Below are positions 26,167-35,433 of a stretch of 64,000 nt of DNA, piece by piece (positions within the stretch are counted from its first letter, which is position 1; each line of letters starts with the position of its first letter). Under the pieces are notes generated by a model. The model worked only from the letters and a program-made list of their open reading frames with translations. It was not told the DNA's origin and did not search any database. The position numbers were made by a program, and so were the translations under genes. Origin of the DNA: Parerythrobacter jejuensis (GTDB lineage Bacteria; Pseudomonadota; Alphaproteobacteria; Sphingomonadales; Sphingomonadaceae); assembly GCF_039536765.1 (NCBI RefSeq), contig NZ_BAAAZF010000001.1, positions 2,232,001 through 2,296,000 on the forward strand, in the 5' to 3' direction.

Positions 26167-27522
26167 TCAGGAAAGGAGGGCGGAAACATCGTCCCGCTTG
26201 AGATGACGATAGACCGTCATGCGCGAGCAGCCTAGCAGCCGCGCGGCTGCACTCTTATTGCCGCAAGCTTTGTGCAAGGCATTGCGAACCGAATGGGAGT
26301 CCAGCTCATCGACATTGCGCTTGCCCTCAGGTGGCGGCGAGTGATGAGCATCCCGACCTGCAAGAGCCGGAGAGTTTTGCAATTGGGGGAAGTCGGCAGC
26401 GGAGAGTGTTTCCGTTTCGGAGTTGATCAAGGCGACCTCGATCGCGTTTCGCAGCTCACGCGCATTGCCTGGCCAGGTATGATTCTCGAGCGATTGCTTC
26501 GCAGCAGGCGCTAGCTCGCGAGGCTTGCTGCCGGTCTCTTGCGAGATGTCTGCAATGAAGTGGCGAGCCAGTGGCGCGATATCATCTGGGCGGTCAACCA
26601 GTGCCGGGACCCGGATTTGCGCGACTGCGATCCGGTAATAGAGATCGCTCCGGAACGTGCCGTTCGCGACTTCAGCCTGCAGGTTCCTGTTGGTCGCAGC
26701 GACGATCCGGACGTCGAAGTCGTGAGGTTCACGCCCGCCCAAGCGATAGCATTGCCGGGCTTCGAGCGCGCGGAGCAGCTTGACTTGACCGGCAGGGCTC
26801 AACTCGCCGATTTCGTCAAGGAAGAGAGTTCCCCCGTCCGCCAGTGCCAGCTTGCCGGGATATGTATTAACCGCGCCACTGAAGGCACCTTTTTCATACC
26901 CGAACAGCTCCCCCTCGAGCAGGTCGTCTGGAATGGCGCCGCAATTGACGGCGACCAGCGGGCCTTTGGAGCGGGCGCCGTGCCGGTGCAGGGCAAGTGC
27001 GACCAGTTCCTTGCCCGATCCGGTTGGACCTTCGATCAGGGCGGTGGCATCGGCCGGAGCGAGCCGGGAGATGAACTGGCGGACGTCATCCATAGCCGAA
27101 CTGTGACCGGCGAGCCCAAAGCTGCATGTGGTGGGCGTGCTCTCAGGAGAATCGGCAGCAGCGCGGCACTGTCCGAAATGGCCAGCCAGCCGGGTTACCA
27201 ATTCGGGATCAGAGAGGTTGTCAGGCAGGAAATCACTCGCACCCGCCCGCATGCACTCCAGAATATGCGCCGGGCCGTTATCTTCGCCCAGAACAATGGT
27301 GACCAAGTCGGGCTGACGCGACGACAGGTGGCGGACGAGTTCCGCATCGTTGCGCCCCTTCACCAGCGCAAGACGCGCTGATGGGACATAGGCGAGGTCG
27401 TCCTTGACCGGGTGCCAGCGGGAGGAATTGAGATTATGCTGGCGGGCCAGCCGGACCAGGTGGCGGGCATGCGCGTGGTCATCGTCGATGATGACTATGT
27501 CGATCGCGCTTCCGCCGTGCAT
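26167..27522 (-). CDS. Sigma-54-dependent transcriptional activator with degenerate receiver (451 aa)
   Basis: Domains in order: a receiver-like domain (~6-118), an AAA+ sigma-54 interaction domain (~135-375) and a Fis-type helix-turn-helix (~422-445, NKSAAARLLGCSRMTVYRHL). Walker A is EGPTGSGKEL (164-173) and Walker B is LFLDEIGE (233-240). The sigma-54-contacting loop reads GAFSGA (212-217) rather than GAFTGA. In the receiver the N-terminal acidic cluster DDD remains, but the strand where the phospho-Asp should lie reads LALVKG and the conserved Lys site reads LPDN. Phosphorylation is therefore doubtful. The next gene downstream is the CIS operon behind a sigma-54 promoter, so it is the obvious activator. 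Confidence 0.9.
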   Translation of the reverse strand: MHGGSAIDIVIIDDDHAHARHLVRLARQHNLNSSRWHPVKDDLAYVPSARLALVKGRNDAELVRHLSSRQPDLVTIVLGEDNGPAHILECMRAGASDFLPDNLSDPELVTRLAGHFGQCRAAADSPESTPTTCSFGLAGHSSAMDDVRQFISRLAPADATALIEGPTGSGKELVALALHRHGARSKGPLVAVNCGAIPDDLLEGELFGYEKGAFSGAVNTYPGKLALADGGTLFLDEIGELSPAGQVKLLRALEARQCYRLGGREPHDFDVRIVAATNRNLQAEVANGTFRSDLYYRIAVAQIRVPALVDRPDDIAPLARHFIADISQETGSKPRELAPAAKQSLENHTWPGNARELRNAIEVALINSETETLSAADFPQLQNSPALAGRDAHHSPPPEGKRNVDELDSHSVRNALHKACGNKSAAARLLGCSRMTVYRHLKRDDVSALLS

Positions 27523-27982
27523 TTCTTCCCCACCCAGACAAGAACTTCATCAAGAATGCACGCAGAATGGCTCTGCATCCGGCAAGGATACAGCAGTACT
27601 ATCTCTACGTGCGTGCGAACGACCCAGTCTTGGTGCGGTCCCTGCGATCGAAAACTTGCGAAGCCAATGCAACGGTGTGTTTTCGGGGCTACCCATTTGG
27701 CTGCCTGCGAAGACAGCGACTCGTAAATACCCCTATTTTGCTCAAAGCCCAAACAGATTCCGGCCCAGCAACTTTGGTATACTCCGGATTAAGCAGCTAA
27801 GGCCGTGGGAGTTCTCCAAAACGTCGCGACAAATTTTTTAGTGTCGTAGGCGGAATCGCGTCCCTGAGAATGCCGATTCTCCGCCCTTTCAGGTCGAGCT
27901 AGAGGCATCCCAGCAAATTTGCGCTCGTTCCCCAAGCTGTCTTGGGATAGCGTTGACGAACAGAACCGGGACGAGGATGAGA
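27523..27982. other. Intergenic region between the activator and acs
   Basis: I see no convincing gene in these 460 bases. An 85-codon minus frame (27752-27495) overlaps the activator start, lacks a clear ribosome site and is probably spurious. Around 27700-27850 the GC content drops. It contains a CGACA...TGTCG inverted repeat (27826-27845) flanking a T-rich loop. The region must hold the promoters for the divergent activator and acs genes, but I cannot assign -35/-10 boxes with confidence. Confidence 0.5.
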
Positions 27983-29863
27983 ATGGCCAACGATCTTGCG
28001 CAGATGCATCACCAGGTGGATCAGGACCCCCATGCCTATTGGCTGGACCAGGCGAAGCGGCTGGACTGGGAGCAGTTCCCGACCAAGAGCAACGAGAGTT
28101 CCTACGAGCAGGAGGATTTCGGGATCAAATGGTTTGCCGACGGGGCGCTGAACCTGTCGGTCAATTGCCTCGATCGCCATCTCGAGGCGCGTGGCGACCA
28201 GACGGCGATCGTGTTTGAAGGCGACGAGCCGGGCGAAGGGCGAACACTGACCTATCGCGAGCTGCATGAAGAGGTCTGCCGTTTCGCCAATGTGATGAAG
28301 GCTCAGGGCGTTACCAAGGGTGACCGCGTCACGATCTACATGCCGATGATCCCCGAGGCAGCTGTGGCCATGCTGGCCTGTACCCGCATCGGCGCAGTGC
28401 ATTCGGTAGTATTCGGCGGCTTCTCCCCCGATAGCCTCGCGGGCCGGATCCTCGATTGCGAAAGTACTGTGCTGATCACTGCGGATGGCGGCCGACGCGG
28501 GGGCAAGCCGGTTCCGCTAAAGGCCAATGCCGACAAGGCGCTGGAAAGTTGCCCCGATGTCAAAACCGTGATCCTTGTGCGCCGGACAGGCGATGATGTT
28601 CCGGTGGTGGAAGGCCGCGATCTGTGGTGGCACGAAGCGCGCGAAAGCGTCTCCGCCGAGTGCGCGCCTCAAATCATGAATGCGGAAGATCCGTTGTTCA
28701 TTCTTTATACCAGCGGGTCGACCGGCAAGCCCAAAGGCGTGCTGCACACGACCGGTGGCTACCTGCTCTGGTGCACGCTGACCTTCGACCTGCTGTTCGG
28801 CGCGAAGGTGGATGATCTGTTCTGGTGCACCGCCGATGTCGGCTGGGTCACCGGGCACAGTTATGTTGTCTATGGTCCGCTTGCCAACGGGGCGAAGACC
28901 GTGATGTTTGACGGGGTGCCAAACTATCCGGACCCAGGCCGTTTTTGGGAAACCAGCACGCGGTTGGGCGTGACCATTTTCTATACCGCGCCAACCGCCA
29001 TCCGCGCCTTGATGCGCGAGGGGGAGGAATGGGTCAGTAAGCACGACCGTTCCCAGTTCCGGTTGCTGGGCACCGTGGGTGAGCCGATCAATCCTGAAGC
29101 ATGGAACTGGTATCACCGCGTGGTCGGCGATGGCCGCTGCGAGATTGTCGATACATGGTGGCAGACCGAGACAGGCGCGGCGCTGATTGCCCCGGTCCCG
29201 GGCGTGGTCGAAACCAAGCCGGGCAGCGCGACCAAGCCGCTGCCGGGCGTTTACCCGCAACTGGTCGATGCCGAGGGCGCGGTTTTGGACGGCGCGACCG
29301 AGGGCAATTTGTGCCTCACGCAAAGCTGGCCCGGCCAGATGCGCACGGTGTATGGTGACCACGACCGTTTCTTCCAGACCTATTTCACGACCTATCCGGG
29401 CAAATATTTCACCGGCGATGGCTGCCGACGGGATGAAGATGGCTATTACTGGATCACCGGCCGGGTCGACGATGTGATCAATGTCTCTGGCCACCGGATG
29501 GGCACCGCCGAAGTCGAAAGCGCGCTCGTTTCCCATCCCAAGGTCGCGGAAGCCGCGGTCGTCGGCATGCCGCATGATATCAAGGGGCAGGGCATCTATG
29601 CCTTCGTCACGCTCAATGCAGGCGAGCCAGATAGCGAGGAACTGCGCCAGGAATTGCGCCTGCATTTGCGCAAGGAAATCGGCCCGATTGCCTCGCCCGA
29701 TGCATTGCAGTTTGCCCCGGCTTTGCCCAAGACCCGGAGCGGCAAGATCATGCGACGGATCCTGCGCAAGATTGCCGAAGGCACGCCCGAGCAAGTCGGC
29801 GACACGTCCACCCTTGCTGATCCAGCGGTGGTAGATGATCTGGTCGCCAATAGACTGTCCTGA
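27983..29863 (+). CDS. acs: Acetyl-CoA synthetase (AMP-forming)
   Basis: Acs converts acetate, ATP and CoA to acetyl-CoA through acetyl-AMP. The adenylate-forming signatures are intact: [12 protein letters not shown] (P-loop), DTWWQTETG (the Trp associated with acetate selectivity in Acs), the [20 protein letters not shown] hinge region, and [11 protein letters not shown] with the acetylatable catalytic Lys near the end. I use ATG 27983, preceded by GAGGATGAGA, rather than an in-frame TTG at 27953. The 626-residue length is slightly short for the family (~650). The stop overlaps the next gene's ATG (TGATG). Propionate as an alternative substrate cannot be excluded. Confidence 0.93.
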   Translation: MANDLAQMHHQVDQDPHAYWLDQAKRLDWEQFPTKSNESSYEQEDFGIKWFADGALNLSVNCLDRHLEARGDQTAIVFEGDEPGEGRTLTYRELHEEVCRFANVMKAQGVTKGDRVTIYMPMIPEAAVAMLACTRIGAVHSVVFGGFSPDSLAGRILDCESTVLITADGGRRGGKPVPLKANADKALESCPDVKTVILVRRTGDDVPVVEGRDLWWHEARESVSAECAPQIMNAEDPLFILYTSGSTGKPKGVLHTTGGYLLWCTLTFDLLFGAKVDDLFWCTADVGWVTGHSYVVYGPLANGAKTVMFDGVPNYPDPGRFWETSTRLGVTIFYTAPTAIRALMREGEEWVSKHDRSQFRLLGTVGEPINPEAWNWYHRVVGDGRCEIVDTWWQTETGAALIAPVPGVVETKPGSATKPLPGVYPQLVDAEGAVLDGATEGNLCLTQSWPGQMRTVYGDHDRFFQTYFTTYPGKYFTGDGCRRDEDGYYWITGRVDDVINVSGHRMGTAEVESALVSHPKVAEAAVVGMPHDIKGQGIYAFVTLNAGEPDSEELRQELRLHLRKEIGPIASPDALQFAPALPKTRSGKIMRRILRKIAEGTPEQVGDTSTLADPAVVDDLVANRLS

Positions 29864-30693
29864 TGGCGCAGGTTTCGGTCGATCCGTGGGCCACGACGCA
29901 TGAAGTCTTACCGGACGGTACGGTGGCCTTCAGCTGCTCGCAGGATGTCGCGCTATGGCCGTGGCTGGAACTTGATCCTCATGATCCGATTGTGATCCAG
30001 ACGATCAATTTCTGGGCCTCATACCAGTCCGGCCAGGCGCGCGGCGGCTGGGAACCGGGGCAATGGACCGCGCTGACCTGGATGGAGTGGGAATGCGGAG
30101 ATCGTGGCTGCGGCCATGCCACCCACGGGATAGAGGACACATTCGAGATAGACGGAGAAATGCGATTCCGCCTGACCTTCTTCGATGTCGCCGGACGTCT
30201 TGTGGCGCGCATGAGCGGGACCGGAGTCGTCTTCCGCAACCGCGATTTCGAGGGCTGGCGAGCGAAGTCCAAACAACAGGCTGCTATCGAAACCGCGCCC
30301 GAGAATTTCGAATTCGCTTCGTCAGCAGAGGTGGGCGCCTCGGTGCCATGCGGCAGTGTGCTCGCGCCGTTGGAGCAGTCAGGCATCCAATCGACGCGTG
30401 GTCTCATTACGCCAGAGAACGGGCTCGCTCCCGCCAATCCGCATCTCAGCGGGTCGGGCGATCATGTCAACGCCACGCATCTCGCCGAGGCAGTGCGGCA
30501 GTTCGATACTTTGCTGCAAGCCGGTGATCGGCGCATTCCGACTGGCGGAGAGATGCGCTTTTCCCGCTATGTCGAATTGGGCGTGCCGTTCGACATCAGC
30601 CTGTCTGCTACCGGCGCGGAACAGCAAGTCACGCATGCTGAAGTCCATCAGGGCGGAAGGCTGTGCACCACGGCCAGTTTCCGCTTCGCCTGA
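29863..30693 (+). CDS. Unknown protein coupled to acs, possibly double-hotdog (276 aa)
   Basis: The gene starts inside the acs stop codon, so the two are probably co-translated. The product is soluble with no signal peptide. Two halves can be seen: a Trp-rich N-terminal half (LWPWLELDPHDP, WTALTWMEWECG) and a C-terminal half with GDHVNATHLAEAVRQFDTL and FSRYVELGVPFDISL. The second half resembles hotdog-fold acyl-binding domains such as the AfsA type. If correct, it would be an acyl-CoA or acyl-carrier-protein binding or thioester-processing protein. This is a fold-level guess; I do not recognise a named family. Confidence 0.55.
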   Translation: MAQVSVDPWATTHEVLPDGTVAFSCSQDVALWPWLELDPHDPIVIQTINFWASYQSGQARGGWEPGQWTALTWMEWECGDRGCGHATHGIEDTFEIDGEMRFRLTFFDVAGRLVARMSGTGVVFRNRDFEGWRAKSKQQAAIETAPENFEFASSAEVGASVPCGSVLAPLEQSGIQSTRGLITPENGLAPANPHLSGSGDHVNATHLAEAVRQFDTLLQAGDRRIPTGGEMRFSRYVELGVPFDISLSATGAEQQVTHAEVHQGGRLCTTASFRFA

Positions 30694-30712
30694 CACCCGG
30701 CGAGAGTGCGTG

Positions 30713-31588
30713 TTACTTGCTTGGCGGCAGAAGGATCAGCTTCGGTGTGTTCGCGCGATAGCGGCGGAAATCTTCCCGTTCTCCCCATCGTTTTTCCGCC
30801 TTTTCGTCGAGCATCGGGATGCCGCTGATCGCCGTGAGGAGGATGTAGACGAAAACCGGTGAGATCAGCACCAGCCATGACCATCCTGACAGCAAGGGCA
30901 GGGCCATGATCGTGATGCCTGTCCAAAGAAGAATCTCGCCGAAATAGTTCGGATGTTGTGACCATGCCCACAGACCGGTCCTGATAAACTCACCGTCGTT
31001 CTTCGAATCCTGCTTGAAGACCGATTTTTGATGGTCAGCAACGATCTCGATCGCGAAACCGAATGACCATAGAACGGCGCCGATCCAGAAAAACGCACCA
31101 ATCGGTTCGGGGTCGCGGGTGGTGATAATCGCTATGGCGGCTGCAGCAGTGAAGATGCCCCACAGCGCTTGCATCGTCCAAGCGACGAGGAAGCGTGCCG
31201 GATATATCTTGATCTTGTCGAAACGTGAATCGTGCCCGTCTCGGTTGATCCGCTTGAAGAGGAAGTAGCCCAGGCGGCTGGTCCAGATCAGCACCATGGC
31301 GGCCACCACGATGGCGCGCAAATCGAGCGCGCCCGCCATGTAGAGCGCGGCTGCAATCATGGAGACGTAGGTGATTGATCCGGTCAGATCGTAATATTTC
31401 TCGGTTTTCGCAATTGCGGCAGGGATGAAAGCGACCCAGTTCACGGCGAAGGCGACCAGCGTACAAATGAAAAATGCAGTCACTGTGCCGACTGTGACGC
31501 TATCTGCACCGGCGAACCAGCCGAAGGCCAGACCGGCGGCAGCGGAAACCGCCACAACTCCGAGGCTCTTGATCGATTTGGCAGCCAT
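30713..31588 (-). CDS. DUF1295 / steroid 5-alpha-reductase-like membrane protein
   Basis: The protein has several hydrophobic segments and the C-terminal signature of the DUF1295 family: FKQDSKNDGEFIRTGLWAWS, then QHPNYFGEILLWTGI, and EKRWGEREDFRRYRANTP. Related enzymes are integral-membrane NADPH reductases or methyltransferases (ICMT-like fold). The bacterial substrates are mostly unknown. I choose ATG 31588 (GGGGAG nine bases upstream) over ATG 31612, which gives 291 residues. It is convergent with the acs-linked gene and 20 bases from its end. Confidence 0.85.
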   Translation of the reverse strand: MAAKSIKSLGVVAVSAAAGLAFGWFAGADSVTVGTVTAFFICTLVAFAVNWVAFIPAAIAKTEKYYDLTGSITYVSMIAAALYMAGALDLRAIVVAAMVLIWTSRLGYFLFKRINRDGHDSRFDKIKIYPARFLVAWTMQALWGIFTAAAAIAIITTRDPEPIGAFFWIGAVLWSFGFAIEIVADHQKSVFKQDSKNDGEFIRTGLWAWSQHPNYFGEILLWTGITIMALPLLSGWSWLVLISPVFVYILLTAISGIPMLDEKAEKRWGEREDFRRYRANTPKLILLPPSK

Positions 31589-31697
31589 CGCGGCGCTCTC
31601 CCCTGTTATCATCTATGCCGGGACAAGCCTCGCACGCGGATTTTGTTCCGCATGGGCCTGGCCCTGATGATCCCGAGACCAGTGATTTGGGGGGGAT

Positions 31698-31784
31698 TGG
31701 TGCGGTCGAGAAGACTCGAACTTCCACGGCCTTTCGGCCACAACGACCTCAACGTTGCGCGTCTACCAGTTCCGCCACGACCGC
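31698..31784 (-). tRNA. tRNA-Leu (anticodon GAG)
   Basis: The minus strand reads GCGGTCGTGGCGGAACTGGT at the 5' end and closes with CGACCGC plus an encoded CCA. The acceptor stem GCGGTCG/CGACCGC pairs fully. The anticodon arm is CAACG-TTGAGGT-CGTTG, giving anticodon GAG (reads CUC/CUU). A long variable arm with a GGCC...GGCC hairpin and the TTCGAGT T-loop fit a class II leucine tRNA of 87 nt. Confidence 0.95.
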
Positions 31785-31993
31785 ACACAGTCAGCTGGGA
31801 AGGATGCACCTGCCCGCTTGGTAGGAGCGCGCCACTAGCAGCGTGTTTGCAAGGCCGCAAGCGGCTTTGCGCAATCGGCGCCAGGCCTTCGCAAGGCTCG
31901 CCAGATTCACACCATGCCGGTACGGCGTCCCGGATCGGGACCGGCCTAACGGATCGTTTGCGAGAATGGTGAACGCGGCGGAAAGGTTTGGGC

Positions 31994-32221
31994 ATGAGCA
32001 TGGCCCTGACTCTTCTGCTTCTTGTGGCACCCGCAGCGAACGAGCCAGTCGAGCGTGCCGCTGCACGCAGCAGCTGGCCAGCGCCGGTGGCCATCGGTCA
32101 GGCGCGGGTCGAAATCGTCAAGGGTGAAGCGGTGGTCTTCGAACGGATCGAAGAGAAACGGTCATTGCGCACCACTATCCGCAAAGATGCGCGCGGCACA
32201 ACTTGGGTCGAATTCAGCTAG
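31994..32221 (+). CDS. Small exported protein (75 aa)
   Basis: ATG 31994 has GGAAAGG seven bases upstream. The first ~17 residues (MSMALTLLLLVAPAANE) look like a signal peptide with an Ala-x-Ala-type cleavage region. The remaining ~58 residues are basic/acidic mixed with a V-E-I-V and a W-V-E-F strand. No family is recognised. The end overlaps by eight bases with the convergent zinc-ribbon gene. Similar tiny periplasmic proteins are common in Sphingomonadales genomes. Confidence 0.65.
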   Translation: MSMALTLLLLVAPAANEPVERAAARSSWPAPVAIGQARVEIVKGEAVVFERIEEKRSLRTTIRKDARGTTWVEFS

Positions 32222-33083
32222 GGCTCCAGCCGATATCCGCGAATTTTGCGCGCTTGGGCACATCCGTGATCGCTTCGTTGATAGTGACATTCTCGCCCGG
32301 TGCGAGCGATGTAACCGGTGGTACCACTTCCCAACTGAAGACCTTGTTGTCGCGATCATCATACAACACGATCAAGACATTGGGGACGGTGCGGCTTTCG
32401 CGGCCGACATTGGTGATCGATCCGCTGACGGCGAACAACACGCTGTCATTGGGCAGTGTGCGCCGGTCCTGCTGGTCGGGCGGGAACTCCAGCACCAGGT
32501 CGGGTTGCTCCAGCGCGAAGGTCGGCTGGCTGACCGGCACCCATGAAGGCAGGCCGAAATAGGAGACAGCCGCGATCGTTGCGACAGCAACAAGTGCGAA
32601 GACGGCGGCTGCTGCAGTCCAGATCTTCAGCGGGTTGCGGCGCGACTTGAACGGCGGCTGGTAATCAAATTGCGAAACATCGGGGTCCGGTTCGGGCAAT
32701 GGCGGCGGTGGGGGGACCACATCCGGCACAGGCGGGGGGCCATCCAGTGCCGTGTCGGCGTAGGGATCGGCCTGCGCAAATTGCGTGTCGTCTTCCACTT
32801 CCCGGTCGGGTTCAGGAGTCGGGGCCGGCTCCGCTGCAGGTGCCGCGCTGACTTTTTCCGCAGAATCGGGAGTTGGTGCGGGCACCGTCTCTTCGACCGG
32901 GTGGTGATCGGGCGCGGGGGTCGGTGCCGCTTCGGCCTGTTGTTCCTCGGTCAGTTCCAGTTCGGGCCCGTCCTGGAACCAGCTGTTTTTGCACTTCGCG
33001 CACCGGACGGTGCGACCCTCTATGCCGATGGCACTATCAGGCACCGCGTAGCGGGTGGAACAGGCAGGGCAGGAAATGATCAT
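32214..33083 (-). CDS. MJ0042 zinc-ribbon / DUF3426 membrane protein (289 aa)
   Basis: The N-terminus carries an MJ0042-type zinc ribbon: ISCPACSTRYAVPDSAIG then VRCAKCKNSW, four Cys in two CxxC pairs. A Pro/Glu-rich linker follows (~45-165), then one transmembrane helix (~178-205, TAAAAVFALVAVATIAAVSY) and a C-terminal DUF3426-like beta domain with GSITNVGRESRTVPNVLIVL. ATG 33083 is used because the ribbon starts there; the longer open frame runs into ftsE antisense. The topology suggests a cytoplasmic ribbon and periplasmic DUF3426 domain. Function is unknown. It is divergent from ftsE. Confidence 0.85.
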   Translation of the reverse strand: MIISCPACSTRYAVPDSAIGIEGRTVRCAKCKNSWFQDGPELELTEEQQAEAAPTPAPDHHPVEETVPAPTPDSAEKVSAAPAAEPAPTPEPDREVEDDTQFAQADPYADTALDGPPPVPDVVPPPPPLPEPDPDVSQFDYQPPFKSRRNPLKIWTAAAAVFALVAVATIAAVSYFGLPSWVPVSQPTFALEQPDLVLEFPPDQQDRRTLPNDSVLFAVSGSITNVGRESRTVPNVLIVLYDDRDNKVFSWEVVPPVTSLAPGENVTINEAITDVPKRAKFADIGWSPS

Positions 33084-33233
33084 TATCTTCCGCCTTACGC
33101 TGCACTGCGAATCGCTGGCAAGGTCGCTTGCGGTGGATGCAATTGTGAAAGCGGCTTTTTTCCACATGGAAGGGCGGCTATGGGGGCGCAGACATGCCCC
33201 GTGTGATCCAGCCCAGCAGCGAAAGGCAGCCCC

Positions 33234-33968
33234 ATGGCCGAAGGTGACGAAGAAGTCGTGACCTTCGACAATGTCGGCTTGCGCTATGGCCAGGGCAAAG
33301 AGGTGTTGAGCGATGTGTCGTTCACGCTGTGGCCGGGCAGCTTCTATTTCCTCACCGGGGCGAGCGGGGCGGGCAAGACGTCGCTGCTCAAACTGCTCTA
33401 TCTGGCGCAGCGCCCGTCGCGTGGCGCAATCCGCATGTTCGGCACCGATGTGATTACTTTGCCGCGTCCTCGCCTGCCGGGTTTCCGGCGCAGGCTGGGG
33501 GTCGTGTTCCAGGACTTCCGATTGGTCCAGCATTTGTCTGCATACGACAATATCGCATTGCCCCTGCGGGTGTCGGGCGTGACCGAGGCAGAGCTGGCAA
33601 AGCCGGTCACCGACATGCTGGAATGGGTCGGGCTGGCCCATCGGGCAGAGGCGCGCCCTGCGACCCTGTCGGGTGGGGAGCAACAACGCGTTGCTATCGC
33701 GCGGGCCGTGATCGGTCGCCCGGATCTATTGGTGGCGGATGAGCCGACCGGCAATGTCGATCCTGAAATGGCGGTCAAACTGTTGCGCCTGTTCGAGGCT
33801 TTGAACCGGCTCGGGACCACGGTCGTGGTTGCGACCCACGATCTGCATTTGCTGCAGAAAGTACCGCAATCGATGATCATGCGGCTCGACAAGGGGCGCT
33901 TGTCCGATCCAACCGGCGCCTTGCGCTATCCGCCGCGGGCCCAAACCCAGTCGGAACCCCGGGAATGA
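33234..33968 (+). CDS. ftsE: Cell division ATP-binding protein FtsE
   Basis: FtsE is the ABC ATPase partner of FtsX at the division ring, coupling ATP hydrolysis to activation of periplasmic cell-wall hydrolases. Walker A is GASGAGKTS (~43-51), the signature is LSGGEQQRVAIARAV, and Walker B is LLVADEPTGNVDPE. The Q-loop FQDFRLVQ and the H-loop VVATHDLHLL are present. At 244 residues it is slightly longer than typical, with a Pro/Arg tail. Its stop overlaps the ftsX start (ATGA), indicating coupling. Confidence 0.95.
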   Translation: MAEGDEEVVTFDNVGLRYGQGKEVLSDVSFTLWPGSFYFLTGASGAGKTSLLKLLYLAQRPSRGAIRMFGTDVITLPRPRLPGFRRRLGVVFQDFRLVQHLSAYDNIALPLRVSGVTEAELAKPVTDMLEWVGLAHRAEARPATLSGGEQQRVAIARAVIGRPDLLVADEPTGNVDPEMAVKLLRLFEALNRLGTTVVVATHDLHLLQKVPQSMIMRLDKGRLSDPTGALRYPPRAQTQSEPRE

Positions 33969-34897
33969 GCCGCCCTCCCGTCATCAAGAATGCGGTCAAG
34001 CGCGGACTGGCGCCTTTTCGCGGCGACCAGGCCGCGCAGTTGGTCCCGCAAGGCAGCCTGGCTGGTCCGATGCCGTGGGTGATCGCGATCATGGTCGCCT
34101 TGACGGTGATTGCCACGGCGGCAGGGCTGGCGCTGAGCAATCTTGCTGAGGGGGCACGGGCAGAATTATCGGGTGGTGCCACCGTGCAGGTGGTCGAAGC
34201 CGATCCCGTCGAGCGGGCACGACAAGCAGCTGCGGTGGAAGAGGTGCTGGCGAATTTCCCCGAAGTCGCATCGATCCGCCTAATCCCGGAAGACGAGCTG
34301 TCGCAGTTGCTGGAGCCGTGGTTGGGCACTGGCATGGACAGCGAGGCCGTGCCGGTTCCGGCCCTGATCGATGTCCGCCTGCGCGAAGGTGTGAATCCGG
34401 ACAAATTGCGACGGATGCGTGCGGCCTTGATCGAGGCCGCCCCGGATGCCCGGATCGATGCGCAATCGACCTGGTTGCAGCCCGTATTCTCGGCGATTGC
34501 ATCGCTCCAGTATCTCTCGATGGCGTTAGTGGTCCTTCTGGCCGTGACCAGCGCAGCGGCCGTTTTCCTGGCAGCGCGTAGCGCTTTGGGCGTGAGCAGG
34601 GAAACGATCGAAATTGTACACCTCCTGGGCGGGACAGACACACAGATTGCGCGGGTATTCCAGCGCTCTGTCGGTTTCGATGCCACCATGGGTGGTGCCG
34701 TAGGCTTGGCCTTGGGTCTGGGTGCTGTCCTTTTCCTCGGGCAACGCTTTGCTGCGCTCGATAGCGGTATGGTCACCGGCGGGGGTTTGGGTTGGCTGGA
34801 CTGGCTGGCGGTGGCAGCGGTGCCCTTGATCACCGTCGCGCTCGCCATGGTTACGGCCCGCGTCACAGTGGTTGCTGCGCTGAGGAAAATGCTGTGA
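33965..34897 (+). CDS. ftsX: Cell division protein FtsX
   Basis: FtsX is the membrane permease-like subunit of FtsEX. The 310-residue protein has a hydrophobic segment at ~38-60 (WVIAIMVALTVIATAAGLAL), a periplasmic domain, and three further membrane segments at the C-terminus, the usual four-helix topology. The FtsX domain block RETIEIVHLLGGTDTQIARVFQRS lies between helices 2 and 3. Immediately downstream is a ydcF-like gene starting within the ftsX stop (GTGA). Confidence 0.93.
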   Translation: MSRPPVIKNAVKRGLAPFRGDQAAQLVPQGSLAGPMPWVIAIMVALTVIATAAGLALSNLAEGARAELSGGATVQVVEADPVERARQAAAVEEVLANFPEVASIRLIPEDELSQLLEPWLGTGMDSEAVPVPALIDVRLREGVNPDKLRRMRAALIEAAPDARIDAQSTWLQPVFSAIASLQYLSMALVVLLAVTSAAAVFLAARSALGVSRETIEIVHLLGGTDTQIARVFQRSVGFDATMGGAVGLALGLGAVLFLGQRFAALDSGMVTGGGLGWLDWLAVAAVPLITVALAMVTARVTVVAALRKML

Positions 34898-35427
34898 TCC
34901 GCAGGTCGCTTGCGTTGTTGTTGGTGGTGTGGGCTTTCGGGTTCGCATGGTTCGCCGTGGCCTTGCCGCAACCGATGACAGAGGCCCGGCAAACAGATGC
35001 CGTGATCGTGCCAACCGGTGGAGCCGGGCGTATCCCGCATGGCTTGGAGATTGTCCGATCCGATGAGGCGCAGCTGATGCTTGTAACCGGGGTGGATCGC
35101 GAAGTCAGACCCGCCGAATTCGCAGCCGAGTTCGAAGCGTCGATGGAACTGATGGAATGCTGCGTCACGCTGGGGTTTGAGGCTGTAGATACGCGCGGCA
35201 ATGCGACCGAAGCGGCACAGTGGGTGAAAGACAAGCAGGTTCGCTCACTAAGGCTGGTGACCAGCGACTGGCATATGCGGCGGGCTGCCGGAGAATTACG
35301 GGATGTGTTGCCAACCAATATTCGCGTGATCGAGGATGCTGTCCATACCGAGCCGAGCCTGTTCACCCTGTTTCTGGAATTCAACAAGTTCCTCGCAAGC
35401 TGGATCTCACGGGCCTGGCCGGGCTGA
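34894..35427 (+). CDS. YdcF-like protein (DUF218 family)
   Basis: The start is GTG 34894, overlapping the ftsX stop, with GAGG eight bases upstream; this gives 177 residues. An N-terminal hydrophobic helix (~5-23) anchors it to the membrane. The DUF218 core follows: DAVIVPTGGAGRIPHGLEI, DTRGNATEAAQWV, and LRLVTSDWHMRRAAGELR. The family includes SanA, ElyC and YdcF, linked to envelope integrity and the lipid-carrier stage of wall synthesis, consistent with the ftsEX neighbourhood. The substrate is unknown. Confidence 0.85.
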   Translation: MIRRSLALLLVVWAFGFAWFAVALPQPMTEARQTDAVIVPTGGAGRIPHGLEIVRSDEAQLMLVTGVDREVRPAEFAAEFEASMELMECCVTLGFEAVDTRGNATEAAQWVKDKQVRSLRLVTSDWHMRRAAGELRDVLPTNIRVIEDAVHTEPSLFTLFLEFNKFLASWISRAWPG

Positions 35428-35433
35428 TCCTTG

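Noticed and set aside
27495-27752. An 85-codon minus-strand frame upstream of the activator
   Set aside because: It overlaps the activator start by 28 bases, has no clear ribosome site and no recognisable features.
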